Shown: positions 16,211 to 26,077 of the stretch, in pieces
How positions within the stretch are numbered: position 1 is the stretch's first letter
How the letters are laid out: every line of letters begins with the position of its first letter
Origin: Pseudooceanicola nanhaiensis DSM 18065
GTDB taxonomy: Bacteria > Pseudomonadota > Alphaproteobacteria > Rhodobacterales > Rhodobacteraceae
Direction of reading: 5' to 3'
Assembly: GCF_000688295.1 (NCBI RefSeq)
Contig: NZ_JHZF01000013.1
Span: 1,178,001-1,242,000, forward strand
DNA length: 64,000 bases
The notes under the pieces: model-generated
Told to the model about the DNA's origin: nothing
Seen by the model: the letters and a program-made list of their open reading frames with translations, nothing else
Databases searched by the model: none
Program-made: the position numbers and the translations under genes

Positions 16211-17488
16211 ATGACCGAATTCACGCTGCCCGACATGGTGCGCCGCATCTTCGAGGCCGAGGCGATCCCGGCCGACGCGCAGGAAATGCTCTCGGGACCG
16301 CAGCGCAGCCTCGGGGTGGCGGTGCCGCTGCGCCGCGACGACGGCGCGCTCGAGGTCTATCCCGGCTGGCGGGTCGTCTTCGACACGACGCTGGGCCCGG
16401 GCAAGGGCGGGATCCGGTTTCACCCGGGGACCGACGCCGGGGAATGCGCGCAGCTGGCCTTCTGGATGACGATCAAATGCGCGCTGATGGAGCTGCCCTT
16501 CGGCGGGGCCAAGGGCGGGATCCGGGTCGATCCGAAGGCGCTCTCGCCGCTCGAGGTCGAACGGCTGGCGCGCAGCTACGTCCGCGCGGTGGCGGACGTG
16601 ATCGGACCGGACACCGACATTCCGGCGCCCGACGTGAACACCGATGCCCGGGTGATGGGCTGGATGGCCGACGAATTCTCGCAGATCACCCGGCGCCACC
16701 AGCCGGCGGCGATCACCGGCAAGCCCGTGTGCCTCGGCGGGTCCGAGGGCCGGACCGCGGCGACGGGGCAGGGGGCGCTGATCGCGCTCGATGCCTGGCT
16801 GAAGCGGCAGGATCGCAGGCCGGAGGACACCACCATCGCGGTGCAGGGCTTCGGCAATGCGGGCGCGCATTTCGCGGGGCTGGCGCATGACGCGGGCTAC
16901 CGGGTGGTGGCGGTGTCGGACAGCAAGGCCGCGATCCATGCCGCGGGCGGGCTCGACCCCTGGCGGCTCAAGACGTTCAAGGACGAGGAGAAGGCGCTCT
17001 CGGGCGCCGTCTACGCGGGGCAATCCGTGAAGGACCGGAACGGCGACGAGGAGATCGGGCAGGATGCGCTTCTGGCGCTCGACGTCGACGTCCTTGCGCT
17101 GGCGGCGATGCAGGACGCGGTGACGGAGGACAACGCGGGCGAGATCCGTGCGGGCCTCGTGCTCGAGATCGCGAACGGGCCGGTGACGCCCGAGGCCGAC
17201 CGGCGGCTCGCCGAGGACGGCAAGGTGATCCTGCCGGACGTGCTGGCCAACGCGGGCGGGGTGACGGTCAGCCACCTCGAATGGGTCCAGTCCCGGACGG
17301 GCGATTACTGGGATGCCGACACGGTCCGCGAGCGGATGACGCGGCGGATGGAGGACGCGGCGCGGCGGTGTTACGAGCAGGCGGAAGCGGCGGACAGCAC
17401 CGTGCGCGAGGCCGCCTACACGCTGGCGATCCGCCGCATCGCGGAGGCGATCAGCAGCCGGGGCGACCGCAGCTATTTCTGCAGCTGA
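16211..17488 (+). CDS. gdhA: Glu/Leu/Phe/Val dehydrogenase (glutamate dehydrogenase)
   Basis: A 425-residue cytosolic dehydrogenase that interconverts glutamate with 2-oxoglutarate and ammonia. The catalytic Lys lies in the signature LPFGGAKGGIRVDP (residues ~97-110); PDVNTDARVMGWM follows, and the nucleotide-binding loop is VQGFGNAGAHFAG near residue 218. The length fits the short, typically NAD-dependent hexameric enzymes. GGAAGGAGACG precedes the ATG. Other amino-acid dehydrogenases of the superfamily share these motifs, so the substrate is probable but not certain. Confidence 0.88.
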   Translation: MTEFTLPDMVRRIFEAEAIPADAQEMLSGPQRSLGVAVPLRRDDGALEVYPGWRVVFDTTLGPGKGGIRFHPGTDAGECAQLAFWMTIKCALMELPFGGAKGGIRVDPKALSPLEVERLARSYVRAVADVIGPDTDIPAPDVNTDARVMGWMADEFSQITRRHQPAAITGKPVCLGGSEGRTAATGQGALIALDAWLKRQDRRPEDTTIAVQGFGNAGAHFAGLAHDAGYRVVAVSDSKAAIHAAGGLDPWRLKTFKDEEKALSGAVYAGQSVKDRNGDEEIGQDALLALDVDVLALAAMQDAVTEDNAGEIRAGLVLEIANGPVTPEADRRLAEDGKVILPDVLANAGGVTVSHLEWVQSRTGDYWDADTVRERMTRRMEDAARRCYEQAEAADSTVREAAYTLAIRRIAEAISSRGDRSYFCS

Positions 17489-17548
17489 GGCGCGCCCCGT
17501 GCGGGCGCCGGGGGCCGGACCCTGCGGGGCCCGGCTCGGCGCGTGGGG

Positions 17549-18124
17549 TCAGATGATGCGGACCTGCGTGCCGATCGGCGTGATCGCGAAGAGCTCTTCG
17601 ATGGCGAAATTGTAGAGCCCGATGCAGCCGTCCGAGGAGCGCCGCCCGATCTTGCGCGTGTCATGGGTGCCATGGATCAGGTAGGCGGGCCACGAGAGGT
17701 ACATCGCATGGGTGCCCAGCGGGTTGTCCGGGCCCGGCGGCATGTACTTCAGCTCGGGATTGCGCTCGACCATCGAGGGGGTCGGGGTCCAGTCGGGGCC
17801 GACCTTCTTGCGCACGACCTCGGTGTAGCCGCGCTTGGTCAGCTCGTCGGTCATCGGGACGGAGGTCGGGAAGATGCGGTAATCGGTGCCGTCGCCGGAC
17901 CAGAAATGCAGCGCGCGCGAGGTGGTGTCCGCGACGATGGCCGCCTTGCCCAGCTGGTCGAAATGCTCGCGCCAGTCCTGTCGGCGGAAGGAGGACACGT
18001 TGCGCCGCACCCCGGATTCCAGATCGCGGAAGCCATCCTCCGACTCGTTGGCCCGCAGAAGCGCGGGCGTGAAGAGGCTCGCCCCGGTTGCGGCCAGGAA
18101 GAGACGACGGGGGAAACGGGTCAT
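17549..18124 (-). CDS. L,D-transpeptidase (YkuD family), exported
   Basis: A 191-residue periplasmic enzyme. The N-terminus MTRFPRRLFLAATGASLFTP resembles a Tat-type signal with RRLFL. The YkuD catalytic site is complete: HGTHDTRKIGRRSSDGCIGL, with the nucleophilic Cys in SDGC. Such enzymes make 3-3 peptidoglycan cross-links or attach proteins to the wall. The chosen ATG at 18124 is the first to give a signal peptide; a longer open frame to the right is Arg/Pro-rich and not credible. Confidence 0.88.
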   Translation of the reverse strand: MTRFPRRLFLAATGASLFTPALLRANESEDGFRDLESGVRRNVSSFRRQDWREHFDQLGKAAIVADTTSRALHFWSGDGTDYRIFPTSVPMTDELTKRGYTEVVRKKVGPDWTPTPSMVERNPELKYMPPGPDNPLGTHAMYLSWPAYLIHGTHDTRKIGRRSSDGCIGLYNFAIEELFAITPIGTQVRII

Positions 18125-18245
18125 GGCTCGGATCTCCGGTTGTTTTGACTGATTGGTCGGCCAGGATTGCCTGCGCGCAGACCTTGTCCGAGCCGGCCGG
18201 GAGAAGCCAATCACGACTGCGTAAGCTGTGACCGCTTCCGCGCAA

Positions 18246-18265
18246 GGGCGGGTTTGCACCCGCCC
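18246..18265 (-). terminator. Hairpin downstream of topA
   Basis: A perfect 8-bp stem, GGGCGGGT paired with ACCCGCCC, is closed by the 4-base loop GCAA on the minus strand. It starts 7 bases past the topA stop. The U-tract is weak (TTGCGC). Confidence 0.55.
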
Positions 18266-18272
18266 CGCTGGT

Positions 18273-20909
18273 TCAGCCGGCCTTGCGGTCGGATGTCTTC
18301 TTCGGCGCGGCCTTCTTGGCGGGGGCTTTCTTGGCGGCCGCCTTCTTCGCCGGCGCCTTCTTGGCCGCGGTCTTCTTGGCGGGGGCCTTCTTGCCCGCCT
18401 TGGCGGCACGTTCGGCCAGCAGCTCGACCGCCTGCTCCATGGTCACGTCCTCGGGCTTCACCGTGTCGGGGATCGTCGCGTTCAGCTTCTCCCACTTCAC
18501 GTAGGGCCCGTACTTGCCGTCGTAGATCGCGACCATGCCGCCCGCATCGGGGTGCTCCCCCAGCTCGTGGATGGGAGTAGCGGCCTTGCCGCGGCCGCCC
18601 CGGCTCGCCACCTTCTCGGCCAGGAGCTGCACGGCGCGGTTCATGCCCACGGTCCAGACATCCTCGATCGTTTCGAGGTTGGCATTGGTGCCACCCCGGT
18701 CCGAGGTGCTCTCGGCATGCTTCAGGTAGGGGCCGTAGCGCCCGATGTTGGCCCAGACGTTCACCCCGTCCTCCGGGTGCGGGCCGATCAGCCGCGGGAG
18801 CACCAGCAGGCGCACGGCCTGTTCCAGCGTGATCTCCTCGGCGGGCCATTCCTTCGGCACCGACTGGCGCGGCGGTTTCTTGTTCTCTTCCGTCACCGCG
18901 CCGCGCTGGACATAGGGCCCGAACCGGCCCTTGAAGATGCGGATCTCGTCGCCCTCGTCCTCGCCCAGAAGCTTGCCCTCGGGCGGGATGGCGCTCGCCT
19001 CCGCTTCCGCGTCGGGCGGGCCGAAGGGGCGGGTGTAGCGGCATTCGGGGTAGTTCGAGCAGCCGATGAAGGCGCCGCCCGATCGGGCCGTGCGCATCGA
19101 GAGCCGGCCGTTGCCGCAGTTCGGGCAGGCGCGCGGGTCCGATCCGTCCTCGGTCGGCGGGAAGAGATGCGGCTCGAGCACCTCGTTGATCTTCTGGAGC
19201 ACCTCGGTGATCCGCAGCTCCGACGTCTCGGCGATGGCCGCCGAGAAATCGCGCCAGAAGCGGGCCAGCACGTCCTTGTAATCGCGGTCGCCGGCGGAGA
19301 CGTCGTCGAGCTCTTCCTCCAGCCCGGCGGTGAAGTCGTATTCGACGTAGCGGCGGAAGTAGTTCTCGAGGAACGCCGTCACCAGCCGCCCCTTGTCCTC
19401 GGCGATCAGGCGGTTCTTGTCCTTGCGGACATAGCCCCGGTCCTGGATCGTCGTGACGATCGACGCATAGGTCGACGGGCGCCCGATCCCGAGCTCTTCC
19501 ATCTTCTTGACCAGCGTCGCCTCGGTGTAGCGCGGCGGGGGCTGGGTGAAGTGCTGCTCGGGCGTGATCGTGCCCTTCTTCGCGGCCTCGCCTTCGGAGA
19601 TCTGCGGCAGGCGCTTGTCGTCGTCATCGACGACCACGTCGTCGCGGCCTTCCTCGTAGACCTTCATGAACCCGTCGAAGAGCACGACCTGCCCGGTCGC
19701 GCGCAGCTCGACCTGCCCGTCGGCCGAGCCCACGTCGACCGTCGTCCGCTCCAGCCGGGCGCCCGCCATCTGGCAGGCCAGCGTCCGTTTCCAGATCAGG
19801 TCGTAGAGCTTGCGCTGGTCCGCGTCCTGGATCTTCAGCGCGGCGACGTCCTTGTCCATCTCGGTGGGCCGGATGCACTCGTGCGCTTCCTGCGCGTTCT
19901 TGGCCTTGTTCTTGTAGGTCCGGGGGGAGTCCGGCACGTATTTCTCGCCGTAGCGGTCCTTGATCGCGGCGCGGGCGGCCTGCACCGCCTCGGGCGCCAT
20001 GTCGATGCCGTCGGTCCGCATGTAGGTGATGTGCCCGGCCTCGTAGAGCCGCTGCGCCGCGCTCATGGTCTGGCGGGCGCCCATGCCGAACTTGCGGCTT
20101 GCCTCCTGCTGGAGGGTCGAGGTCATGAAGGGCGGGGAGGGGTTGCGCGAGGTCGGTTTCGCCTCGACCGACTTCACCGTCAGCTCGCGCGAGGTGACGG
20201 CCTGCACGGCGAGGTCGGCCTGCGTCTCGTTCGAGATGTCGTACCGGTCGAGCTTCTTGCCCGCGAGCACCGTCAGCCGGGCCTCGTATTCCTGGCCCCT
20301 CGGGGTCGAGAGGATGGCCTTCACCGACCAGTATTCACGCGGCCGGAACGCCTCGATCTCCATTTCGCGCTCGACGATGAGGCGCAGGCAGACCGACTGC
20401 ACGCGTCCGGCCGATTTCGCGCCGGGGAGCTTGCGCCAGAGCACCGGGCTCAGGTTGAAGCCCACGAGGTAGTCGAGCGCGCGGCGGGCGAGGTAGGCCT
20501 CCACCAGCGGCGCATCGACCTGGCGCGGGTTCTTCATCGCCTCGGTGACGGCGGTCTTGGTGATCGCGTTGAAGACGACGCGGGAAACCGGCGTGTCCTT
20601 GCGGATCGCCTTGCGGTTTCTCAGCGCCTCTTCGAGGTGCCACGAGATCGCCTCCCCCTCGCGGTCGGGGTCGGTGGCGAGGATCAGGGCGTTGTCGTCC
20701 TTGAGCGCGTCGGCGATCGCCTTCACGTGCTTGCGACTGTCCGCCGCGATCTCCCATTTCATGTCGAATTCATGCTCGGTATCGACGGAGCCGTCCTTCG
20801 GAGGCAGGTCGCGGACATGACCATAGGAGGCCAGAACGGTGTAATCGGGGCCGAGATATTTGTTGATAGTCTTGGCTTTGGCCGGGGATTCCACCACGAC
20901 GACGGGCAT
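18273..20909 (-). CDS. topA: DNA topoisomerase I
   Basis: An 878-residue type IA topoisomerase that relaxes negative supercoils. The N-terminus VVVESPAKAKTINKYLG starts the TOPRIM domain, with metal-binding ATDPDREGEAISWHL at about 80-95. The active-site Tyr is in ITYMRTDGIDM near 310. One four-Cys zinc finger (CPNCGNG ... CSNYPEC) is near 590, followed by further beta-rich C-terminal repeats. The last ~45 residues are a Lys/Ala/Pro repeat tail (repeating KKAPAKKA), which probably binds DNA non-specifically. It follows dprA on the same strand. Confidence 0.96.
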   Translation of the reverse strand: MPVVVVESPAKAKTINKYLGPDYTVLASYGHVRDLPPKDGSVDTEHEFDMKWEIAADSRKHVKAIADALKDDNALILATDPDREGEAISWHLEEALRNRKAIRKDTPVSRVVFNAITKTAVTEAMKNPRQVDAPLVEAYLARRALDYLVGFNLSPVLWRKLPGAKSAGRVQSVCLRLIVEREMEIEAFRPREYWSVKAILSTPRGQEYEARLTVLAGKKLDRYDISNETQADLAVQAVTSRELTVKSVEAKPTSRNPSPPFMTSTLQQEASRKFGMGARQTMSAAQRLYEAGHITYMRTDGIDMAPEAVQAARAAIKDRYGEKYVPDSPRTYKNKAKNAQEAHECIRPTEMDKDVAALKIQDADQRKLYDLIWKRTLACQMAGARLERTTVDVGSADGQVELRATGQVVLFDGFMKVYEEGRDDVVVDDDDKRLPQISEGEAAKKGTITPEQHFTQPPPRYTEATLVKKMEELGIGRPSTYASIVTTIQDRGYVRKDKNRLIAEDKGRLVTAFLENYFRRYVEYDFTAGLEEELDDVSAGDRDYKDVLARFWRDFSAAIAETSELRITEVLQKINEVLEPHLFPPTEDGSDPRACPNCGNGRLSMRTARSGGAFIGCSNYPECRYTRPFGPPDAEAEASAIPPEGKLLGEDEGDEIRIFKGRFGPYVQRGAVTEENKKPPRQSVPKEWPAEEITLEQAVRLLVLPRLIGPHPEDGVNVWANIGRYGPYLKHAESTSDRGGTNANLETIEDVWTVGMNRAVQLLAEKVASRGGRGKAATPIHELGEHPDAGGMVAIYDGKYGPYVKWEKLNATIPDTVKPEDVTMEQAVELLAERAAKAGKKAPAKKTAAKKAPAKKAAAKKAPAKKAAPKKTSDRKAG

Positions 20910-21104
20910 TCGGCGTCCTTTCCTCAGGGAATTGCGCGTTGGCGGCGGACCATGTGGGGTTTGACGGGCCGTTGTCAATGCGGCCCCCGGCCCGGACCGG
21001 GCGATGGAGGGCCGGCGGTCAACCGTTGGGCGTTCGCGGGGGACCTCTGCGCCGGGGCCGGGATCGGGGGGCCGAGGAGGGGTGCGGCGGCGGGCCGGGC
21101 GGCG

Positions 21105-22286
21105 TCAGGAATGCCCGGCGCCCGAGGCCTGGGGCGCCCTCGTCCGCAGCGACAGCAGCCCGCCCGCCTGGCGTTCGACCTCGCCCGACAGCTCGAGGTC
21201 GACCAGCACCGGCGTCACTTCGCGCGCGGGGGCGCCGAGATCGCGGATCAGCTGGTCCTCGGCGAGCGGCGAGGGAGAGAGCCGCGACAGGATGGCGCCG
21301 TGCAGCGCCGCGGTTTCCTGCAGGCTGCGCCTTTCGGGCGGCGGGGCGGGGATCGCTTCGAGCGGGAGGCGCGGCTGGGGCACGGGCGCGTCCCGTGGCG
21401 GCAGCGCCTCGATCACGTCGGCGGCGTTGCGCACCAGCCGCGCGCCGTCGCGGATCAGCATGTTGCACCCGGCGCTGCGCCCGTCCATCGGGTGGCCGGG
21501 CACTGCCATCACCTCGCGCCCCTGGTCGAGTGCGGCGCGGGCGGTGATCAGGGATCCGGACCGGCCCGCCGCCTCGATCACCACGACGGCGCGGGCGAGG
21601 CCCGAGACGAGCCGGTTGCGGTGCGGGAAGTGCCGGGCCTGCGGCTGGAGTCCCATCGGCTGTTCGGACAGCCGCAGCCCCTTGTCGAGCAGGGCCTCCG
21701 CAAGCGCGGCGTTCTCGGCCGGGTAGAGCATGTCGACGCCGCCGGCCATGACGGCGATGGTCCCGTGGTCCAGCACCGCCGAATGGGCCGCGGCATCGAC
21801 CCCCCGCGCGAGGCCCGAGACGATCACGTAGCCCTCGGCGGCGAGCTCGGCGGCCAGCGCCCGCGCCATGCGGGTGCCGAGCGAGGAGGCGTTGCGGGCC
21901 CCGACCACGGCGATCCGGGGGGCATCGAGCGCGGCGGGATTGCCCTTGATCCAGAGAAGCGGCGGCGGATCGTCGAGGTCGAGAAGATCCTGCGGGTAGC
22001 CGGGCCCGCCGACGCAGACGAGCCGCGCCCCGGCGTCCCTGCCGGCCCGCAGTTCGGCCCGGGCGACGCCTTCGGGGCAGGGGGCATAGCCCGCCACGCC
22101 CGCTGCGGCGGCGATGCCGGGCAGCGCCTCGAGTGCGGCCTCGGCCGAGCCGTGTTCGGCGATCAGCCGGTAGAAGGTTGCGATGCCGACCCGTCGTGAG
22201 CGCAAGAGACGAAGCCACGACAGCCGACCATCTTCCTCGGTGGGTGGGAGTGGGGGGTGAGTGGAAGGATGATAATCCTCGACCAT
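21105..22286 (-). CDS. dprA: DNA-processing protein DprA
   Basis: A 393-residue protein that loads RecA on single-stranded DNA during natural transformation. The Rossmann-like core includes IAVVGARNASSLGTRMARAL and VIVSGLARGVDAAAHSAVL, and MLIRDGARLVRNAADVIEAL follows; the last ~70 residues are a winged-helix DML1-type domain. The start chosen (MVEDYHPSTHPP) has a GGCGGAG upstream; the open frame extends 17 codons further. It lies upstream of topA on the same strand, separated by 195 bases. Confidence 0.92.
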   Translation of the reverse strand: MVEDYHPSTHPPLPPTEEDGRLSWLRLLRSRRVGIATFYRLIAEHGSAEAALEALPGIAAAAGVAGYAPCPEGVARAELRAGRDAGARLVCVGGPGYPQDLLDLDDPPPLLWIKGNPAALDAPRIAVVGARNASSLGTRMARALAAELAAEGYVIVSGLARGVDAAAHSAVLDHGTIAVMAGGVDMLYPAENAALAEALLDKGLRLSEQPMGLQPQARHFPHRNRLVSGLARAVVVIEAAGRSGSLITARAALDQGREVMAVPGHPMDGRSAGCNMLIRDGARLVRNAADVIEALPPRDAPVPQPRLPLEAIPAPPPERRSLQETAALHGAILSRLSPSPLAEDQLIRDLGAPAREVTPVLVDLELSGEVERQAGGLLSLRTRAPQASGAGHS

Positions 22287-22446
22287 CGTGGCTCCGCCTG
22301 CTTGCAGAATCACTTCTATCCCGTGCCGGTTAACCAAGGATGAATGGCTTGGTTAACGGTCACTTGACGACCCCGTGCATCGGGCTTGAAGCGGAGCGCC
22401 CGGTTGCGCATTGTTGCGCAGGGGGCGGACATATCACGGGGGAGGC

Positions 22447-23085
22447 ATGGCGCCAGCATCGGGACAGGACCGGCGGCAGCAGATCGTCAGGGGCGCTTTC
22501 GAGGCGCTGCAGGAGCGTGGCTTGCCGCACATGTCCTACGACGTGATCGCCGAACATGCGGGGCTGACGCGCCAGCTGATCCGGTATCACTACCCCGAGC
22601 CGGACGAGCTGATGCTCGATCTCTGCGACATGATCGCGTCGATCTACCGGGACGTTCTGATCTCGACGGCGGGCAGCCTGCAGGGCGCCGCGCGGGTGGA
22701 CGCCTTCCTGGATTTCTATTTCGACCTGCTGGACGGCACGCCGAAGCCGCGCGACGACAAGGTCTACGATGCGATGATGTCGCTCACCGCCAGCTCGCCC
22801 GAGCTCAAGCTGCGCCTCGGCGAGCAGTACCGGATGATCGGGCAGGTCCTCGCCCACGAATTCGCGGTGCAGTACCCCGACCTGGACCAGCAGGGCGCGG
22901 AGGAGCTGTCGTGGCTCTTCGTCTGCCTGATGTACGGTCACTGGAAGATGGTGGCCGCGCTCGGCTACGACGAATCGCACAGGGTGATTTCCCGGCGGGC
23001 GATGGACCGGCTGATTCGGTCCTATTGCGCGGAAAGCAGCGACGGCGCCGCGCGGGTCAAGGTCTTTGGCAGACCGACCGCGTGA
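22447..23085 (+). CDS. TetR-family transcriptional regulator
   Basis: A 212-residue regulator with an N-terminal helix-turn-helix (residues ~8-55; FEALQERGLPHMSYDVIAEH followed by AGLTRQLIRYHY) and a helical C-terminal ligand or dimer domain. The frame opens at TTG 22411, but the first ATG is at 22447; its GGGGGAGG lies unusually close (about 1-2 bases), so the true start is somewhat uncertain. It diverges from dprA and has no obvious target gene beside it. The ligand is unknown. Confidence 0.8.
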   Translation: MAPASGQDRRQQIVRGAFEALQERGLPHMSYDVIAEHAGLTRQLIRYHYPEPDELMLDLCDMIASIYRDVLISTAGSLQGAARVDAFLDFYFDLLDGTPKPRDDKVYDAMMSLTASSPELKLRLGEQYRMIGQVLAHEFAVQYPDLDQQGAEELSWLFVCLMYGHWKMVAALGYDESHRVISRRAMDRLIRSYCAESSDGAARVKVFGRPTA

Positions 23086-23520
23086 GGCGCACTTTCATTT
23101 CGACAGGATTTGCCGCAACCTATGCGGGAAACCCCGGATCCGTGGCTGCAAGTTTCCGTAGGGGAAAGGTTTTCCGATCGGCCCACGAGGGGGTGGGGGA
23201 GGGCAAGACTGTCATTCCGAAAATCAGGCGCTTTGCCGTTTGACAGGACGCGCCCTGTCGTGTGCCCTTGCGTCATTCATTGACCTAAGGACTGACGACA
23301 AAAGCATTTTTCAGAATTGGTAACGGTATGCTAGGGGAGTGTCGCGTTGGTTTTTGAGCCAGACGATAGCGCGCGCTCCGCCTCCGTTGCCGGAGGATCG
23401 CTGCTTCGCATCCTCCGGAGGGGAGCCCCCCATTCCCTCGTCAAACAGGTCCGGCGACACCCATCCGCTGCTTCGCGGCGGTGACGGGGGCGGTGCCGCC
23501 GGCCGGGGGGATCGGCGATG
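23086..23520. other. 435-base intergenic region without a gene
   Basis: No credible gene is seen on either strand. A 9-bp inverted repeat CCGGAGGAT/ATCCTCCGG lies at 23390-23418, and a 10-bp one (GGATCGGCGA/TCGCCGATCC, 23509-23538) overlaps the end of tldD. The stretch 23230-23360 is A/T-richer than the flanks. The region sits between the 3' ends of convergent genes. Confidence 0.5.
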
Positions 23521-24945
23521 TCATCCCGTCGCCGATCCTCCAACCCGCAGCCCGCCGATCAGCACGGTGGGCTGGCCGACGCCGACCGGCACCCACTGGC
23601 CCGCCTTGCCGCAATTGCCCATGCCCGGATCGAGCGCCATGTCGTTGCCGAGCGCGCGGATCTTCTGCAGCGCCGTCGCCCCGTCCCCGATCAGCGTGGC
23701 GCCCTTCACCGGGGCGCCGACCTTGCCGTTCTTCACGCGATAAGCCTCGGTGCAGGAGAAGACGAACTTGCCGTTGGTGATGTCGACCTGCCCGCCGCCG
23801 AAGCCCACGGCGTAGATGCCGTCCTTCAGCTCGGCCACGACCTCCTCGCGGGTGGCCTCGCCGCCCAGCATGTAGGTGTTCGTCATGCGCGGCATCGGGG
23901 CGTGGGCATAGCTCTCGCGCCGCCCGTTGCCCGTCGGCTCGACCCCCATGAGCCGGGCGTTCTGCCGGTCCTGCATGTAGCCGACGAGGATGCCGTCCTC
24001 GATCAGGACGTTCCTGCCCGAGGGCGTGCCTTCGTCGTCCACGGTGATCGAGCCGCGCCGGTCCGGGATCGTGCCGTCGTCCAGCACCGTCACGCCGGGG
24101 GCGGCGACCCGCTGCCCGAGAAGCCCCGCGAAGGCCGAGGTCTTCTTGCGGTTGAAGTCGCCCTCCAGCCCGTGACCGACGGCCTCGTGCAGCAGGATGC
24201 CGGGCCAGCCGGGGCCGAGCACCACGTCCATCACGCCGGCGGGTGCCGGTTCCGCGTCGAGGTTCACCAGCGCGATCCGGAGCGCCTCGCGCGCCTTCGC
24301 CTGCCAGTCCGCGGGCTCGAGCAGCCCGTCGAGACCGAGACGCCCGCCGCCGCCCGCGGTGCCCGATTCCCGGCGGCCGTCCTGTTCGACGATGACCGAG
24401 ACGTTCACCCGCGTCATCGGGCGCAGGTCGCGGACAAGCCCGCCCTCGGGGCGCAGGATCTCCACCTCCTGGCAGGAGGCCATGATCGTGGCCGAGACCT
24501 GCACGACGCGCGGGTCGAGGTCGCGGGCGAAGGCGTCGATCTCGCGCAGGGTCTCGACCTTCACCGGGAAGGCGGCCCCGGCGATCGGGTCGATCTCCTG
24601 GTAGAGCTTGCGGTTGGTGGCCCGGGGCGGGGACGCCATCGTGCCGCCGCCGTCACCGACGGCGAGCCGCGCCGTCTCGACCGCGCGGGTCAGGGCGGAT
24701 TCGCTGATCTCGGTCGCATGGGCGTATCCGGCGACCTCTCCGCGCACCGCGCGCAGGCCGAATCCCTCGGAGGCGTCGTAGCTCGCCGTTTTTACCCGAC
24801 CGTCGTCGAACACCAGCACTTCCGAGCGCCGCCGCTCGAGAAACAGCTCCCCGTCGTCGGCGCCAGCCACCGCTTCGCGCAGCAGGGCAAGGGCCCGGGC
24901 CTCGTCGAGCTGGGTTTCGAACGGGCGGAATGGGCTGTCTGACAT
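23521..24945 (-). CDS. tldD: Metalloprotease TldD
   Basis: A 474-residue TldD/PmbA-family zinc protease. The HExxxH-type motif is seen in [13 protein letters not shown] near residue 250, followed by [19 protein letters not shown]. The Gly-rich C-terminus ([20 protein letters not shown]) is typical. With PmbA/TldE it forms the protease used in microcin maturation and CcdA degradation in E. coli; its partner is not in this window. It diverges from the cytochrome oxidase operon, and an ideal FNR-type box lies 34 bases upstream of its start. Confidence 0.93.
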   Translation of the reverse strand: MSDSPFRPFETQLDEARALALLREAVAGADDGELFLERRRSEVLVFDDGRVKTASYDASEGFGLRAVRGEVAGYAHATEISESALTRAVETARLAVGDGGGTMASPPRATNRKLYQEIDPIAGAAFPVKVETLREIDAFARDLDPRVVQVSATIMASCQEVEILRPEGGLVRDLRPMTRVNVSVIVEQDGRRESGTAGGGGRLGLDGLLEPADWQAKAREALRIALVNLDAEPAPAGVMDVVLGPGWPGILLHEAVGHGLEGDFNRKKTSAFAGLLGQRVAAPGVTVLDDGTIPDRRGSITVDDEGTPSGRNVLIEDGILVGYMQDRQNARLMGVEPTGNGRRESYAHAPMPRMTNTYMLGGEATREEVVAELKDGIYAVGFGGGQVDITNGKFVFSCTEAYRVKNGKVGAPVKGATLIGDGATALQKIRALGNDMALDPGMGNCGKAGQWVPVGVGQPTVLIGGLRVGGSATG

Positions 24946-24978
24946 GGGCTCTGACCTCGGGTTTCCCGGCGTCTGCGG

Positions 24979-24992
24979 TTGATCTGGATCAA
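24979..24992. promoter_or_regulatory. FNR/FnrL-type box TTGAT-CTGG-ATCAA
   Basis: The sequence TTGATCTGGATCAA matches the FNR/FnrL consensus TTGAT-N4-ATCAA at all ten defined positions. It lies in the 179-base divergent region between tldD (34 bases to its ATG) and coxB (132 bases to its ATG). Oxygen-responsive control of the oxidase operon is the natural reading; direction and sign are not visible. Confidence 0.75.
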
Positions 24993-25124
24993 AAAAGCGT
25001 CCGTTTGCCGCAAGCGCGATTATTGTGGTGTTGGGAAGAATATGGTTTTAAGCGGCGACAAACAACGCGGGGAGGGTCGGTCGGGCCCGGTCCGTGGCCG
25101 AACACTCAACCATCAGGGTGCATC

Positions 25125-26027
25125 ATGCGACGCATACTCAGCCTCTTCGCCCTTCTGGCCGCTACCGCGGCACCCGTTGCCGCGCAGGACGGCGCCGTCG
25201 GCAAGCCCCAAGAGGGCGGGATCGGCTTCCAGGAAGCCGCGACGAAGCTGGCGCGGGATATCCACTGGCTGGATCACATGATCCTCATCATCATCACCGC
25301 GATCGTGATCCTGGTCTGCGTGCTGCTGGCGATCGTGATCCTGCGCTACAACAGCCGGGCGAACCCGAAGCCGGCGAGCTTCACGCACAACACCCCGGTC
25401 GAGGTCGCATGGACGATCATCCCGATCGTGATCCTGGTCTTCATCGGCGCCTTCTCCCTTCCGGTCCTCTTCGACCAGCAGGAGATCCCCGAGGGCGAGG
25501 TCAACATCAAGGTGACCGGCAATCAGTGGTACTGGTCCTATGAATACACCGATGTCGAGGACGTGGCCTTCGACAGCTACATGATCGGCCAGCCCGCGAC
25601 GATGACCTCGGAAGACGAGGACGCCGGCGCGACCGCCTACATCAAGTCGGACGCCATGGTGCAGAAGCTGGTGGACGCTGGCTACAACGAGGACGAGTTC
25701 CTCCTGGCCGTCGACAACGCCGTGGTCATCCCGGTGGGCCGGGTCGTCGTGATGGACGTGACCGGCTCCGACGTGATCCACTCCTGGACCATTCCGGCCT
25801 TCGGGGTGAAGCAGGACGCCGTGCCCGGCCGGATCGCGCAGCTGTGGTTCGAGGCGGAAGAGGAAGGCATCTTCTTCGGCCAGTGCTCCGAGCTCTGCGG
25901 CAAGGACCACGCCTACATGCCGATCGCGGTGAAGGTGGTCAGCCAAGCCCAGTACGACGCCTGGCTCGCCGCGATTCAGGATGCCGGTGAATACGTTCAG
26001 GTCGAAGACGTCGCCCTGACCAACTGA
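25125..26027 (+). CDS. coxB: Cytochrome c oxidase subunit II
   Basis: A 300-residue CuA-containing subunit of the aa3 oxidase that takes electrons from cytochrome c. A cleaved signal peptide (residues ~1-21) is followed by two membrane helices (~50-75, ~90-112) and a periplasmic cupredoxin domain. The CuA ligands are visible: HSW near residue 225 and [12 protein letters not shown] near 260; [10 protein letters not shown] is the conserved aromatic electron-entry region. The ATG at 25125 is preceded by AGGGTG and gives the signal peptide; the open frame starts earlier. It is the first gene of coxB-ctaB-orf-ctaG-ctaE. Confidence 0.95.
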   Translation: MRRILSLFALLAATAAPVAAQDGAVGKPQEGGIGFQEAATKLARDIHWLDHMILIIITAIVILVCVLLAIVILRYNSRANPKPASFTHNTPVEVAWTIIPIVILVFIGAFSLPVLFDQQEIPEGEVNIKVTGNQWYWSYEYTDVEDVAFDSYMIGQPATMTSEDEDAGATAYIKSDAMVQKLVDAGYNEDEFLLAVDNAVVIPVGRVVVMDVTGSDVIHSWTIPAFGVKQDAVPGRIAQLWFEAEEEGIFFGQCSELCGKDHAYMPIAVKVVSQAQYDAWLAAIQDAGEYVQVEDVALTN

Positions 26028-26077
26028 GTCCCGCGCCGCGCCGGCCCCGTCCGGCGCGCGCCATCAAGGCCCCGGAA

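Noticed and set aside
18228-22199. A 1323-codon open frame on the plus strand over topA/dprA
   Set aside because: It lies antisense to two well-supported genes and its product is His/Arg/Asp-rich with no domain; typical of GC-rich antisense frames.
23331-23543. Small minus-strand frame in the 435-base gap
   Set aside because: Biased composition, no ribosome-binding site and overlap with the end of tldD; not credible.
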